Assembly: GCF_027244095.1 (NCBI RefSeq) | Contig: NC_069662.1 | Coordinates: forward strand, 57,622,001 to 57,686,000 | Length of the DNA stretch: 64,000 bases | Direction: 5' to 3' | From: Hemicordylus capensis | Lineage: Eukaryota > Chordata > Lepidosauria > Squamata > Cordylidae | Shown here: positions 1 to 11,589 of the stretch, in pieces | How positions within the stretch are numbered: position 1 is the first letter of the stretch | Layout of the letters: each line of letters starts with the position of its first letter | Made by a program: the position numbers and the translations under genes | The notes under the pieces: generated by a model | The model's input: the letters and a program-made list of their open reading frames with translations, nothing else | What the model was told of the DNA's origin: nothing | Databases searched by the model: none

Positions 1-50
1 GGGTTAGGGCGGTATAAAAATGTGCTAAATAAATAAATAAATAATAAAAT
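1..50 (+). repeat. L2/CR1-type LINE 3' terminus (fragment)
   Basis: The window opens with GGGCGGTATAAAAATGTGCT followed by repeated AAATA units. This is the usual last few tens of bases of the reptilian L2-type LINEs, which are also seen at 3742, 23042, 35365, 41545, 46400 and 60900. The rest of the element lies before the window. The family is inferred from the tail only. Confidence 0.5.
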
Positions 51-414
51 GGATTCCCTTTCAATATGATCTTAATCCGGTAGGTGCTGCAATTCTGTGG
101 GTTGGTGGCTCAGCTCTACTGTCATGTTGAAAGGCCTGCCGCCCGCTGGACAAAGCAGGTCCAGGTGGGCAGTTCCCTGATGCAAAATGGCTGCCTGACT
201 GAGATTGGGGGCAACAGGTTTGTGTGAAGCTGCTGTGCAATGAGCCCTGCCCATTGGTTGTGGGCCTTTCATTACATTAGCAGCACCATGGGATGGACCC
301 CAGGGAAAACAGGTTTCTTCCATGTTTTAAATGTCATGTTTAAAAGGGGCAGGAGTTAAGTTGTATGTTCCATCTGGTAGGTGGGCTCAGCAGCAACTGG
401 AGCTACATCATCAT

Positions 415-452
415 CACCACCACCACCACCACCACCACCATCATCATCATCA
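415..452. repeat. (CAT/CAC)n microsatellite
   Basis: Run of CAT and CAC trinucleotides. It produces a fake poly-histidine stretch in one forward frame. No gene is supported here. Confidence 0.95.
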
Positions 453-556
453 TCCAATATCCAGTAATCCAATTCATGATGGTCTTGTCTATATGCATTT
501 GAGTATAAAAATGTCCATAAAGTATATTGACAATTGAATCCAATCTATACCTGGGG

Positions 557-2545
557 CTAACTTAGAAATAGCTGGCTATTTCCAGTGGAGAGATAAAATG
601 TACCAGCAAGTACTGAGGTCCTATCTGAAACATCCATGTTTGGGGCTACAAACCTCAAAAGGCAAATGGAAAATATCCATTGGATATTTTGAAAAATATC
701 ATCAAAGCCTGAAAATATGGACATGATTGGTCTGGAAAAGGATGTCAAGGAACTGAATAAGATAAGTATCCCAAATTCCTGTGATGTGAGTGTAGTGACC
801 TTCCACTTGCAGATCATCTCAATGGCCATTAAGCAAGACTGACAAAAACAGGCATACTCTGTATGTCATTCTTACGTAAGACTGAGGAACACTCCCTGTC
901 GCTTCATGGCGCCCCCTCCCCCCTGAGCCAACCATCAAACTGCTTTCCAGCTGCCCCCCCCAACTCCTTCCCGCTCCAGAGCTCTCTCCCCTTCTGTCAG
1001 CCAACCGCCTCCTTTCTGCCCCATCCCCTTGCATGGCCCACATAGCCCATCTTGGAGAATTAATTATACAGATCGATGCTGCCACAGAGGTCATCATGCC
1101 CGTTAAGAGTAGATCTGCACCTTGTAGATTGGTATTAAAGCGGTTGGAGTGGCATGTGATGTCTGTCACCAAGGCCAAATGACAGATCCACTCCTCCTGC
1201 TTCAGTTCTGGCTCAGGTTTGCCTTCACGTTCCAGGAAGACATAAATCTCTGTCCGGAGTGCCACAAAACGCTGCAACACGCTGCCCCAACTGAGCCAGC
1301 GCACCTCGGAGTGATAGAGAATGTCTTCACACACCACCTCAATCTCCCTCAGATATTCCTGAAATTTGCAGTCATTCAGGCTTCTGCTTCTGAGGAGGTT
1401 TACTGTGGTCACCACAACAGTCATGACATGAGTGAATTTCAGCACTTGGCTACAGAGGGACTCCTGATGTATAATGCAGTGGTACTGCCTAATGTTGGAG
1501 ACTGGACAGAAAAAAAGAGTGGGACAGTTACAGCACCTTTTTTTTTTTTGGCCTGTCATACATGGTCAACCATCATTGCAGACACCTGCAAGTTTCTCTG
1601 CAGGTCACTGTAATTCCTGCAAAACTGAAGTAATTTCTTTGCCTATTGCCTCACCGGTTGCATGCCCATGCATGCAGGGGTGTCGCTATAATGGAGTGAA
1701 AGGGTTGAAAGAACCCAGGCCCCCAACTCCTGAGGGCCCCCTAGCTCCACCCGATTTTCTTCATTCTCTCCCTCACTTTGAAGGGCTGCCAGAGAGAGGG
1801 GTGAACACAGGCCCCCTCTCCCCTAGCTACGACCCTGCATGCATGGATTGCATCATGCCTGCAAGCTCCTGTGTGATTTCAAAGTTTGGGTTCACTCCAT
1901 GAATGAACGCTAGTCGCTGTGCTCTATCCTTGATAGCACTGCTCTCACCCACGGCAACAGAGTCATATTCAAAGTGTGAGCAACCTTCTTTGAGCTGCCC
2001 ACTGAGGCTTCTGGATATCTCTGCCTCACAGTGTTGGATAGTCATTCTGGACAAGCGTCTCTCCTGCAGCACTGTTTTCTTTTCTGGAAACAGTACCTCA
2101 ACAGCTCTCATTCAATACATTTTTGCATATTCAGCATCTCTAAATGGCCAACCTAGATGTGCTGTCAACTGGGCAATCTTGAAGCTTCCTCTTGCCATGC
2201 TTCATTCATAGCAATAGCTCTTGGGAATATGTTCTGTTGAGCTCAACATTTCCTTTTCAGTTGCTGCACTCTGGCACATCTCTCAGTGGCACCTAAAGAG
2301 CCAAAGGTTTTCTGAGGTGTGCTGTCAGAATGCCTCTGGCTATTGAATCCTTTGGGTACTGCAACCTGTTCTTGACACACCAGGCATAGGTATTTGCCAC
2401 TGTATTCCAAGAACAGGTATTCTTCTGGCCACTTGTGTTGAAATGGCCTGTGGTCCTGCTCTATCTTCCTCCTCTTTGGTTTTGGAACTGCTGCCATTGC
2501 AGCGGCAATTTCAGCCCTTGTATTGCACCTATCAACCAAACACTA
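557..2545 (-). pseudogene. hAT-superfamily transposase relic (BED finger, GTF2IRD2/FAM200-like)
   Basis: Reading from 2545 downward, the translation starts with a degenerate BED-type zinc finger: YLCLVCQEQVAVPKGFNSQR near 2330-2400, with the C-x2-C pair kept. It continues through EISRSLSGQLKEGCSHFEYD (about 1990-2070). Near 1150-1500 it reaches CIIHQESLCSQVLKFTHVM and YHSEVRWLSWGSVLQRFVAL, a region typical of the hAT C-terminal transposase fold as domesticated in GTF2IRD2, FAM200 and ZBED genes. The reading frame changes several times, and the element carries inserted DNA: a hAT MITE at 1675-1837 and a C-rich stretch at about 880-1040. It is therefore a dead transposon copy, not a gene. Terminal repeats were not identified. 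Confidence 0.75.
1675..1837. mobile_element. Short hAT MITE with perfect 8-bp target duplication
   Basis: The element starts CAGGGGTGTCGCTATAA and ends CTAGCTACGACCCTG, an imperfect terminal inverted repeat. It is flanked on both sides by CATGCATG (1667-1674 and 1838-1845), the 8-bp duplication expected of hAT transposition. It is inside the older hAT transposase relic. A longer relative is at 33746-34168 and a 3' piece at about 61690-61782. Confidence 0.85.
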
Positions 2546-2721
2546 CAATTAAAATAGGGACAAGGATCCAGACACAGCTCTCTCACTTCCCTGCTGCCAT
2601 TCATCATCATCTCTAGCTCCAAACGAGATCTTAAGTCATGAAGAACAACAACAACAACAACTCTTAACTCACTGGCCAGCACTGACTTGTCCCTGACAAG
2701 ACTGAAAAGTCCGTGACTTTT

Positions 2722-2824
2722 CTCTCAGCCTAACGCGCCTCACAGGCTTGTTGTGAGGATAAATAAGGTAAGCATATACACTGCCCCTTGGAGGAAGAGC
2801 GGGATATAAATTTAGAAGTCTAAG
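2722..2824 (+). repeat. CORE-SINE/MIR-like tail fragment
   Basis: CTCACAGGCTTGTTGTGAGG followed by GGAGGAAGAGCGGGATATAA is the familiar 3' half of a sauropsid MIR-like/CORE SINE. The tRNA-derived head is missing. A more complete copy in the other orientation is at 48665-48862. Confidence 0.6.
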
Positions 2825-3024
2825 AAAAGACATGTCAAATCACATGTCATGAACACTGATGCTGAGTTTCATTCTTAATCATATGAATGTTTCATTGTTC
2901 TCCTTTTCACAAATGTTCGGTCTGTGTAAGAATCCATCTGGCCATTTGTCTTTCAAACGACAAATTTCCACCATGGTTCTATTTCCCCGGTACACCACTG
3001 CAATGAGGATTGTATTCCGACATC

Positions 3025-3150
3025 AAAATAGAAGAAGAACCGCCCTGCTGGGTCAGGCCCAAGGAGGCCCATCTAGTCCAGCATCCTGTTTCACACAGTA
3101 GCCCACCAGATGCCCCTGAGAAGCCCACAGGCCAGAGCGGAATATCTGTT
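3025..3150 (-). repeat. CR1-like 3' fragment
   Basis: It carries the motif CCCATCTAGTCCAGCATCCT and the adjoining CAGATGCC/GAAGCCCACAGG segment. The same motifs recur at 28839-29225 and 59440-59530, where longer copies continue into a CR1-type C-terminal reading frame on the minus strand. Confidence 0.6.
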
Positions 3151-3741
3151 CTGTGGATACAATGGCCAGTTGTATTCAGGCCAGGGCTACTTGTGCAACA
3201 GAATTTCATATAACCTGCACTGCCAGGCTTCATTTTTGTATGGGATGTGGACTCTTTTCTTGTGGTGTTTTTTGAGAAGCGGTTCAGGTGTGTGCATGTG
3301 AATATGAGAGAGAGTGAGAAAGAGACGGGGGGAGGGAGGGGGGAGCGCTTAGTGGCCTGTAGAGGTGTGTCTCTCCATCATGCCTTAATACATCAATAGT
3401 GTACCCTTTAGGCACCACAATCCTCTTTGTTTTTCATACAAGATGAATTGCTAAAGATTTCGGCCACAATCCTACAAAGCAATGTGTGGGAAATTAGTTG
3501 TTTCTGCAGCTCAACACAGCTTTGAATTTCCTCCCACCTCCCCACAGCAACAACCCCCCACCCTCCGCAAAGCCTCTTTTGAGCAGCAGCAAACAGAAGA
3601 GTCCACTTATTTTGCTTGGGCTAACTCTCTGCCTCCCCACATCCAGCAATCCTCTTACTTGCCTGAACACCATAGAAAAAACCAATCCACTGGTCTTGCT
3701 GCTTGTCTCCCACCCCACAACTCCTCCCAACTCTCCACAAT

Positions 3742-3815
3742 ACGAATATGACACATATTTATATACTGCTTTTCAACAAAAGTTCCCAAAGCGGTTTACA
3801 TAGATAGATAGATAA
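3742..3815 (-). repeat. L2-type LINE 3' end plus (GATA)n tail
   Basis: ATATACTGCTTTTCAACAAA followed by CCCAAAGCGGTTTACATAGA is the reverse complement of the L2-type terminus. The same segment is at 35365-35425 in this orientation and at about 60900-60990 in the other. A short GATA repeat follows, as is common at these tails. The stretch 3150-3740 before it shows nothing I can identify. Confidence 0.55.
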
Positions 3816-3990
3816 ATAAGATGGCCCACAATAAAACACCACCCCTTTTGGGAGCAGCAGCAAACAGAAGCATCAACTTCAGTTGCTTTAGCTGCCCCCC
3901 TTTCCCAACTCCATTGCCTTCCCACTTCCCCAAATCCAGCGAACCTCCCTCACAGCAGCAGAAAACATAAAGAGACAAGTCCGCTGTCCA

Positions 3991-4044
3991 GACGATCACT
4001 GAAAATCGAGATGGGCTCCTCTAGCCCGGTTTTCAGTGATCGTC
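3991..4044. repeat. 54-bp near-perfect hairpin (MITE remnant)
   Basis: The arms GACGATCACTGAAAATCG and CGGTTTTCAGTGATCGTC are complementary at 17 of 18 positions. An inner GGGCT/AGCCC pair continues the stem. It is probably a minimal foldback transposon remnant. The DNA from 4045 to 4720 shows no further recognisable feature. Confidence 0.7.
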
Positions 4045-4902
4045 AGAATAGCTTCAAAGGAGTGCGCATGTCATCATATTTCTCATGGAGTTAGTGCTAA
4101 ACCATGACATTCCTCTGGGGAAGCTGTGGCTCAAAAACGGACAGATATGTAAGCTGCTGTGACCACATACATCCCTCAAACATACCCATGAAGTGCCGTT
4201 TGAGAATGGAAGCCTTCACCTGGGCCGGGGCTGCCCCTCGCTGAAGGTCTTGGAGCAGAGACTGGATCGTCAGCTGTGCTGGGGATTCTCTAGCTCTGGA
4301 TTCCCAGCGTCATGCAGCAGATTGGCCCAGGTGGCCCAGGTGGCCCACAAGGCCCCCTCCAACTCCCCCATTCCCCACTCACTCCAGACAGAATCTCTGC
4401 TTCTCCTTTGGTTCTGAAGAGCTGAAGGCAGGTCGCCTGGTCTTCTGTGTGCATGATTGGTCTCTGTGTATTATGATACCTCTTCCTTTAGTTAGGATGC
4501 TTTTTGAATTTGTGGCTCCAGGTCAACGTCAGTGCTGAACTGCTGTTTTTTCAAAATGTACCTTCTCGATTATTCTTTCTACAGAGGAATTTAGTTGTTT
4601 CTCCCAGGGAACCAGTCAAGGCACAGAGCAGAAATCCTGTTTTTTCTCTGCTACTTCAGTTTGCCAGAAATAGATCCCTATTTTTAAAAACCAATTATCT
4701 TGCTGACTTCCAAGAATGAGAGGAGAGCTGGTCTTGTGATAACAAGCATGACTGGTTCCCAGAGCTAACCAGGGTCCGCCCTGGTTATATATGCATAGGA
4801 GACTAGATGTGTGAGTACTGTAAGATACTCCCCGTAGTGGCTGGAGCCACTCTGGGAAGAGCAGAAGGTTCCAAGTTCCTTCCCTGGCTTCTCCTAGATA
4901 GG

Positions 4903-7277
4903 ACAAGATTTATTTATTTTTAATAGGACAAGATTTTTTTAATTGAACCAACAAACTACCAAAGCATACAGTACATTGCCAAAGCACAATGATATACAAA
5001 GTGGTTGTTTGTACATGATATATCTACCAAGATTGACACACAATGATTTGGAAACCCACAAGGTTATGAAGTATATGCAGGTAGTACTGTAACTCGGGGG
5101 TGGGGGATTTCAAGGCACATCAGGTAACTGGGGGGGTTACATCCGACGTCCATTTCCACAATTTGTCCCATTGCTGTTTAGAAGAGATACTCTTGTCTTT
5201 TTGCACATAACCATACAAACTTTTCCAGAAGAGATTTACTGTCTCATCTGCGTGAACCTCTTGGTTGCGCCTTCCCTCTCTATTCCTATGCAGGAGCATT
5301 GCATCAATGACATACAGGTTTACTAACCTGATTACGAGGAGGGGAACATTCCAATTCCCTAGTATGAGTTTTGGAAAGTTAAAGGACTTTGCGCTGTCTC
5401 ATGCCTCAGACAGTGGAGGACAGACTAGTAAGTCAGAGGGCTAGAAGGTCAAAGACATTTGGTCATCACTTCCCGCTGCTCTGATGCTATCCCTTTGAAA
5501 TGTAGATGACTAATCTCAGGGACTTCCTTCCTTCTTCTCTTCTCTCTCTTGCTACCTGGCTCTTTACCTTGCAACATGGCAAGTCTCTTGCCCTGCACCA
5601 TATGTGCAGAGAAGATGGTGAATCCATCTGCATCCACTTAGATAGATGGATTAGAGATCCTAAATCCTCACTTTCCTATCTAGAATGGAGTTCCTTAATA
5701 AATGCCTTTTATATTGATTTGAAACTAGCAATTGGCTCCAAGTTACTTTACTCTTAACACACACGCATGCCTAACTAAATCCTCTGTGTTTGTGCCTCTG
5801 TGCACTCTGCTATATTGAAAAGGGATTCTCTCACCACAGAGAATTTCCAACAATGAGGGCACCCGTCGTGTCCCGTTTCCTTGAAGGTTTCTTTCTGGGA
5901 CCTCGAAAAGAGGTTCTGTGGCTCAAACCCGGTGTTAGTTCTTCCCAAGTCTGTTTTTCCAAATCAGGCCACTCTAACAGCTTGCTTACTCCCTGCCACA
6001 CTCTTTTGGCTGCCACACACTCTTTTAAGAAATGTGAGTGGGTTTCCCTGAAAGTTTTACCTAGCTCACTAGCTTTCTGTTTGCAAGTAATTTGAGGGCA
6101 CTCTTGCTGCTCCTCTGGGAGCCATGGCTTAACCGCATTAAGTGGTAGTACTTGATGGTATAAGCGCCACCTTGTTTCCCATCAATGGAAAGGGACTTTT
6201 TTCTCCTTGAAGAGAGCGATAGGGTGATCGGGTTGCAACAAGTACTGTGAAGTGCGGTGTTTGTAGCGTTTACCTTCTAAATCAGGTTTTAAGAAACCCA
6301 CTTCTAGAATCTCTCCATAAATTGTTTTCCTCAGCTGCTTAACTGAGGAGGATCCTTTAAATAGATCCGGTTCAACCTTCCATTTCTTAAGTGTGAATAA
6401 CAAATCTCTCAAGTAGTCCGGGTGTTCTCTTTTTCATACTTGTGTGATATTACCATTGAAAGATCCTTTCCCCCACCATGCTATGCCCCATGCTGACTTG
6501 TGCCAATGCAGAGGGAAAAGCGAGACCCAGGTTTTTTGCAGGAGGTTGGACATATCATGGACATTCACGAAAATCCAGTTTCCAAAATTGTAGGACATGA
6601 ATTCAGTTACAAAATAGGGTTGCAGGGTAGGTATGGCTAGTCCTCCCCGCTCAACCTCCTTAAATGCTACCGCACGGGCCAAAGGGAAGGACGCTGTGTG
6701 CCATACTAGACGGAAGATCTGGCTTTCAACTCTCTGAAGGAGATCGAGCGGGGGAGGATAGACTACCGCCAGGTTATGCACCAGGGGTATCAGGTACGTC
6801 CGGATGTAAACCGCTTTCTGGTACATGGCAAGGCTCCATTTTTTCCACATGGTGATTTTAAGCATTACTTTTTCTTCCCAATCTGTCCAATTCCCCCCCC
6901 CCCGACTTTTTCCTTAATCCCATATTCAGTCCCCAAAATGTTTACTGTATCTGCCCACTTCAGTTTGGACTCTGGGGCCCCTTCGTCTTTAAATTCAGAG
7001 ATGGGTAGGCACGAGAGTTGCTGACGTCCGGGGTCCATTTTAACAAATACACTTTTGTCAGCATTTGATTCTGAGCCCGAGATCTTGCCATATTCCCAGA
7101 AGAGGTCCAGTATTACAGAGATTTCATTTTCATTCGATAACAGTAATGTAACATCATCGGCATGAGCTACAAATTTTACCCTAAACTCAGAGTACGGTTC
7201 TGAGTGGACAGGTGGTTCGGCTATCCCCTCACTCTCCCTCCTCCTCCCTCCCGGGAAGATCTCGCAGGGCGGAGGGA
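4903..7277 (-). mobile_element. Tx1-like (L1-group) LINE, 5'-truncated
   Basis: On the minus strand, from high to low coordinates, there is a reverse-transcriptase segment with an A-DD motif (FVAHADDVTLLLSNENE, about 7110-7165) and then YLIPLVHNLAVVYPPPLDLL with ERGGLAIPTLQ (about 6650-6800). This arrangement is typical of Tx1-type L1-group LINEs. The C-terminal HFLKECVAAKRVWQG (about 5990-6030) follows, then an A-rich 3' end at 4903-4960. It is flanked by the 8-bp target duplication TAGATAGG, which lies in a 5S-SINE. Stops and frame changes show it is inactive. Its coding sequence resumes on the far side of the solo LTR at 5369-5852, so the LTR came later. Confidence 0.75.
5369..5852 (+). 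mobile_element. Solo LTR, family A (copy 1)
   Basis: Fossil LTR of about 484 bp with terminal TT(G)GGA.../...TCCAACA inverted ends. It is flanked by the 5-bp duplication ATGAG (5364-5368 and 5853-5857). An AATAAA signal lies in the 3' third. It shares its whole length with the copies at 16157-16630, 37529-38027 and 42794-43274. No internal retroviral or retrotransposon genes are present, so it is a solo LTR left by LTR-LTR recombination. A 5-bp duplication suits Gypsy/Copia/BEL-type elements. Divergence between copies suggests an old family. Confidence 0.85.
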
Positions 7278-7396
7278 TAGATAGGGCTGAGAGAGATTCC
7301 TGCCTGCAACCTTGGAGAAGCCACTGCCAGGCTGTGTAGACAATTCTGAGCTTGATGGACCTATGCTCTGACTAGATGGCAGCTTCCTATGTTCCT

Positions 7397-7974
7397 AAGA
7401 ATCATTGTCAGTGAGGTAATCTCTTTCATTGAACCAACTTCTGTTGGTGAGAGCATACCCAAGCTTTTCAGCTTTTCAGAATTTTTCATGTGGACATGGT
7501 TTGCTCCATGCTTTCCTTTGAGCTTAACATTGAGCCTTGACTTGACGGTCCCTTTGATTTCAATGAGACTGAAGGGCAACTAACCTGCTTTGGAATGGAG
7601 CAGTAGTACATTGTTCAGTGTGAAACCCTGTCAAGTGCCCATTGCTTTATGCTGGCTGGTCAGCATTTCAGACTCGTGTAGGGATGATGATACACACTGG
7701 CCACATTCACATGTAAGACAAAACCAATGGTTGTCGAACACGTGGTTAATTTTTCTGACTATGAATCACATCATAGATGTACACCCCACCTTGTTTTGGC
7801 TGGCTCCGGTTTCGGGGCAGGGTGCCCCCTCTCTCCTCCTGTGCCAAAGCACCCCTGCTGGATGGAACAAAGGTGTGGAACTGCCAGCAGCGTTGCCAGG
7901 GATGCCACGCTGCTGGATTGGTAAGAGGAGGGGGCGAGGACCTACCCATAGTGGTGCTGGGTGTGGGACATGCG
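7397..7974. other. No recognisable gene; spacer
   Basis: Between the end of the split SINE and the second hAT relic I see only short reading frames with no family likeness. The GC-richer part from about 7780 onward could belong to the 3' end of the hAT relic that follows. Confidence 0.4.
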
Positions 7975-8347
7975 CTAGAAGTAGGTGTGCCAGCACCCTC
8001 CCCTGGTTATCGAGCCTCCTCTGCTTTGCTTCACTAACCCACTCAACCAGGGCTGATGGCATTGCCCTTCATAGTTGGGTGAACACAGGCAGGCCAAAGT
8101 ATGGTCTCCTGCGTCACTCAGTTTGTTGCATAGCTTCTCCACCCACCCAGTCCTCAGCCAACCTGCCAGGGCTTTGGCATCCCTAATGGTCAGGGAGGTC
8201 TGGAGTTCTCTCATCACCTTCTCCAGGAGAAGTGTGGTGGGCAGAGCCTGGCTAAGAGGCATTGCCTCAGTACACTCTTTGTGGCAAACAGGGAGGGCTC
8301 GAGTGCCAAGACTGGCCCAGACATGAGCTACCACTCCAAGTTGGAAA

Positions 8348-8390
<43 letters not shown>

Positions 8391-9540
8391 ACGATTCTTT
8401 GCCAGGTTGTAGATGGCCACCTGTTGCTTTAGCAGGTGCTGGAGCAAGAGAAGGGTGGCGACCCACCAGTTCTCAACATCCCCATGGATGAGGTGTCGAG
8501 GGAGGTCAAGCTCACGCTGCTGCTCACAGAGCATGTGCCTGCCCTTCTCACTCCATTGGAAATGGGTTGCAATCTTGCATCACTTCTCCACAAGCGCAGC
8601 CGTGGAAGCAGAAGGACCGCTAGGCTTGCTTCCCTGTTCCTTGGACGCCTTGGCCTCCTTGAGGCCCAGGGCATCTGATACCACCAAGTGCGGAGTGTGG
8701 GCCATACAGTGTATGGACACACACTGCAGCGGGGAGACTGCCTTGGAGCCACTGTGAGTGACCATGAAGACCCGCCCAAGGTTTGGCTTCTCGGTTAGCC
8801 ATTCCTCAGTGTGTTGACTGATGATGGTCACCAGCTTATCAGCCCTGTGTGTCATACCCATTGCCTGCACATGCAGCACGGCCCACCTGGGCCATACTGT
8901 AGGCGAGTGGCTGGCCACAGCAGCAGCACCAGATGTCCCCAGTGAGCAGTGAGGAACAGGAAAGCAGTCTGCATTCCACTGAGGCTAGTCCAGGTCAGTT
9001 GTAAAATGCACACTGGGGCTGGGCCCTGTTGCCTCCAGCAGCCCTGACACAAGCTCCCTGCATGCTCGGTATAGGGACAGGACTGAAGATGGTTCTTGAG
9101 GGGATCTGATCATCTGGGGCGAGTAGCTAGCGTGAGCTGGCATTCTCCACAATCCTCAATGGTCTGGGTGATGAGACCTGGGTCTGGATGACCAGGAAGC
9201 TTGCCCGATCATGACTGTGCCCACTGCTTGGCAGGCAATGTCCCCTGCTTCTCAGCAACTGGGGCACAGCCCTTGGCAGAGCTCATCAAAGGCACACAGA
9301 TAGTTTGCTAGCACTGTCAGTATCAGAAAGGACACCAGGGTGATGCCACAAGATGTGTCGCCCTGTCGAGGACGTCCCCAGATGCTTGACCACCTCCCCA
9401 CTGCTGACTTGTGCCTTGTAGTGGACACAAGAAGCACGGTTTGGGGCACTTGGAGAGATGTCAAAGTGCTTCCACACAATGCTGGCAGCAGTCATCTTGA
9501 AGCCCTCTGTGATGGCGGTTTTACTGGGTCTGCCGGCCGC
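7975..9540 (-). pseudogene. hAT/ZBED-type transposase relic
   Basis: On the minus strand the N-terminal end (about 9300-9500) reads SIVWKHFDISPSAPNRASCV, a decayed BED finger in which the usual second cysteine is lost. Around 8640-8720 is CMAHTPHLVVSDALGLKEAK, which matches the hAT core 'C-x-AHT-LxLVV-DAL'. Around 8420-8480 is ENWWVATLLLLQHLLKQQ, the conserved W-T/ML-RL region. The frame breaks repeatedly and a (CA)n run (8350-8389) is inside. It is distinct from the hAT relic at 557-2545, being GC-rich and Ac/ZBED1-like. Terminal repeats were not found. Confidence 0.7.
8350..8389. repeat. (CA)n microsatellite
   Basis: About 20 uninterrupted CA units inside the hAT/ZBED relic. Confidence 0.97.
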
Positions 9541-9784
9541 CCAGAAAACTTCTTGGAGAACGTTCTATGGTTGCAAAACTTGATGTAAATCTTCTTTATC
9601 ATCACAGCCCAATGAAAATAGTTGAAGGCCTCTCTGCTTGTCTTTAGAATATCAGATTTGATCCTGGAAATGGGAAAGGAATGGTGAGATGCTAATGATC
9701 TATGAGGACTTACCCTCTTTATCTTCTTCAACCTGCATCTTGAAGATCTTGATTAGAAACTATGTTATCAGTAAAAATAAGATA

Positions 9785-10140
9785 GGGGGCTGTGGGGATT
9801 GGGGGCCGCGCAGCCCCTGGGAGTTCCAGGATGACCCACACAAGCGCATGGGGCATCCTGGAGAGACCCCCGGGGCCGGGAGGTTTCTTTCAGCCGCCTG
9901 GCGGGGGTCTCCTCATGTGTTGCCGTGGCGCAGAGCCGTGCCGTGGCAACACACAATCCAATAGATGGGCTTAGCGGAGCACTTGCTCCACTAGCCTAGT
10001 CTAAGGGGAGGCCTCCGTCAGCGGGTTACCCGCTTTGAGGACACTGGGCTCGCCTGGTGGTTCTCATGCTCGCCAAAAGTTGGGCTAGGCTCCCTTAGCC
10101 CACTTTTTGGCAATTGTAAGAATCGCCTCATTTTCTTAGA
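9785..10140. repeat. GC-rich interspersed repeat with internal palindromes
   Basis: The left part (GGGAGTTCCAGGATG ... GGGGCATCCTGGAGAGAC ... GGCCGGGAGG) matches the reverse complement of 34840-34930. The two are copies of one interspersed family in opposite orientation. The right part holds small palindromes such as GGGCTAGGCTCCCTTAGCCC. A related GC-rich block is at 35520-35945. It is probably a non-autonomous DNA element; no coding sequence is seen. Confidence 0.6.
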
Positions 10141-10164
10141 AGTAGAGGGTTAATCACTGGAGGT

Positions 10165-10497
10165 TGTGTGTTAGGTTCCTACACACCAAAAAAGACTAAT
10201 AATGGAGGGGGGGGCGTAAATAAGAGAAATAAAGTACTCTACCTTGCTCTCCAGGTCTCCTGCAATGCCCACCCAAACCCCCCATTTCCACACACAAAAT
10301 GGCTCTGCCCTGTAAAATAGTGGCCGGAAATGCCATCGGAAGCAATTTCTGGGTCATTTCTGGCCCCTCAAAACAACAAATTGGTGAATTTTAGTCTATT
10401 TTTGTCCTGCGGTTAAAGAAACCTTGTCTCTAAGACCCGTTCGCAGATATGTGGATACAGGGTTGTTGAAACCGCAGATAATGAGGACCATCTGGGA
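10165..10497 (-). mobile_element. Tigger-like MITE (fragment)
   Basis: The right end, read on the minus strand, is AGATGGTCCTCATTATCTGC. This resembles the pogo/Tigger terminal repeat class and the ends of the element at 47314-47722. The interiors of the two copies share a CATTTCCGGC...GCCATTTTGTG block. The left terminus is degraded. Confidence 0.6.
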
Positions 10498-11589
10498 ACT
10501 CTTTTGTTTCAGTCCTATGTGAAACTGTGCTGAGTTCTTAGGTCTTATCATTGTGAGGTATTCTGCAGCTGCAGTTCACAAAATGAGAGTTTAAAAGATT
10601 TTGAAGTTATTTGGGGGGTACTGAAACTAGTGGTTGACTTTCTTTTGCTATCCATGCCCCAAGTACTTCCTCAGTACTTCCTCAGCAGGGACACAAGCTA
10701 CTTTGTGTTGGTGTTTGGGGTGAAAATCAGGGATTGGGTGGTTGAGCACCTTCCTTTAGGTTTAGGAGATCCCCAGCTTTATTCCTCACCTACAGTCAAC
10801 CCCACAGAGGTCTGCAGACCTTATCTCAACCAATTTCTAGCTGGATTGTTCAGACTATGAAGTTAGGTTTGAGGATTTGTTCTGAGCCATTGCTTACAAC
10901 GCAGAATTCTGCTAACCAGCAGAATTGACATTTTTAAATGGGAAGCTTGCATCATGGATGAAGATCGGACCTGGTGTTGCCACAGGTCTTTAGGTGTTAA
11001 CATGAGCCAAGGTTGGTTTGCAAGTTTGATTGCAAGTTCAAACAATTATTGGGGTTAGAAGTTGCCTATTCTGGAAGGACGGGGAAAATTCCCCTTCAGA
11101 TTCAAATGCCTGCCTCAGATTCAAATGATTGAAGTGAGCATTAGGAGCTCCCAGGGCCCATATTTCTGAAGGAAATATGAATTGCAGCAACACCTCTAGA
11201 TGAAAAGCATCTTTTGTTTGTGACAACTCTGCTTTGACTGAACTCCCATATTTTGTTTGCATCTTGATGACAGTTTGAAGCAGCAGACAATCTGAATGGA
11301 ATCTGTTAAATCTTTCAGACGCACAGATAATCCAGGTACTTGCTTAATTTTTATTCAATGCATAGCTTTTATTTTTATAGACAAAATCCACATACTTTTC
11401 TCCAGCAAACATTGATTGAGAAAATCTCTCTCTCTCTCTCTCTCTGGATAGGTATGTTGCTTTTAATTGTAATGGAATGTACAAACTAACAACATTTCTT
11501 AACTGACATTTTCTTCAACCTATAAAAGAATGGATTTATTGTATAAGTTGAAATTAGGTCATATGGTACATCACAAGTGCTGTTTTCCT
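10498..11589. other. Unassigned intronic/intergenic DNA
   Basis: No protein or repeat family recognised, apart from a (TC)n run at 11427-11446 and AT-rich DNA toward 11590 that may be the 3' untranslated region of the L1 copy next to it. Confidence 0.5.

Larger units (their letters stand above)
4721..7396 (+). mobile_element. 5S rRNA-derived SINE, split by a LINE
   Basis: The 5' half is at 4721-4902 and the 3' half at 7278-7396. The head resembles 5S rRNA over the pol III internal promoter: GAGCTAACCAGGGTCCGCCC corresponds to 5S box A, and GCATAGGAGACTAGATG to box C. The tail ends ATGGCAGCTTCCTATGTTCC, as in the copies at 24845, 39591 and 63701. The two halves join exactly when the DNA between an 8-bp duplication, TAGATAGG (4895-4902 and 7278-7285), is removed. 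The SINE is therefore the oldest layer of this nest. Confidence 0.85.

Noticed and set aside
331-537. Poly-histidine reading frame
   Set aside because: Product of the (CAT/CAC)n microsatellite.
819-1559. 246-codon frame as a live GTF2IRD2-like gene
   Set aside because: The frame joins hAT-derived sequence to unrelated DNA, its BED finger is in other frames upstream, and MITEs are inserted. It is a transposon relic.
7975-8534. Cys-Val repeat frames
   Set aside because: Created by the (CA)n run inside the hAT relic.
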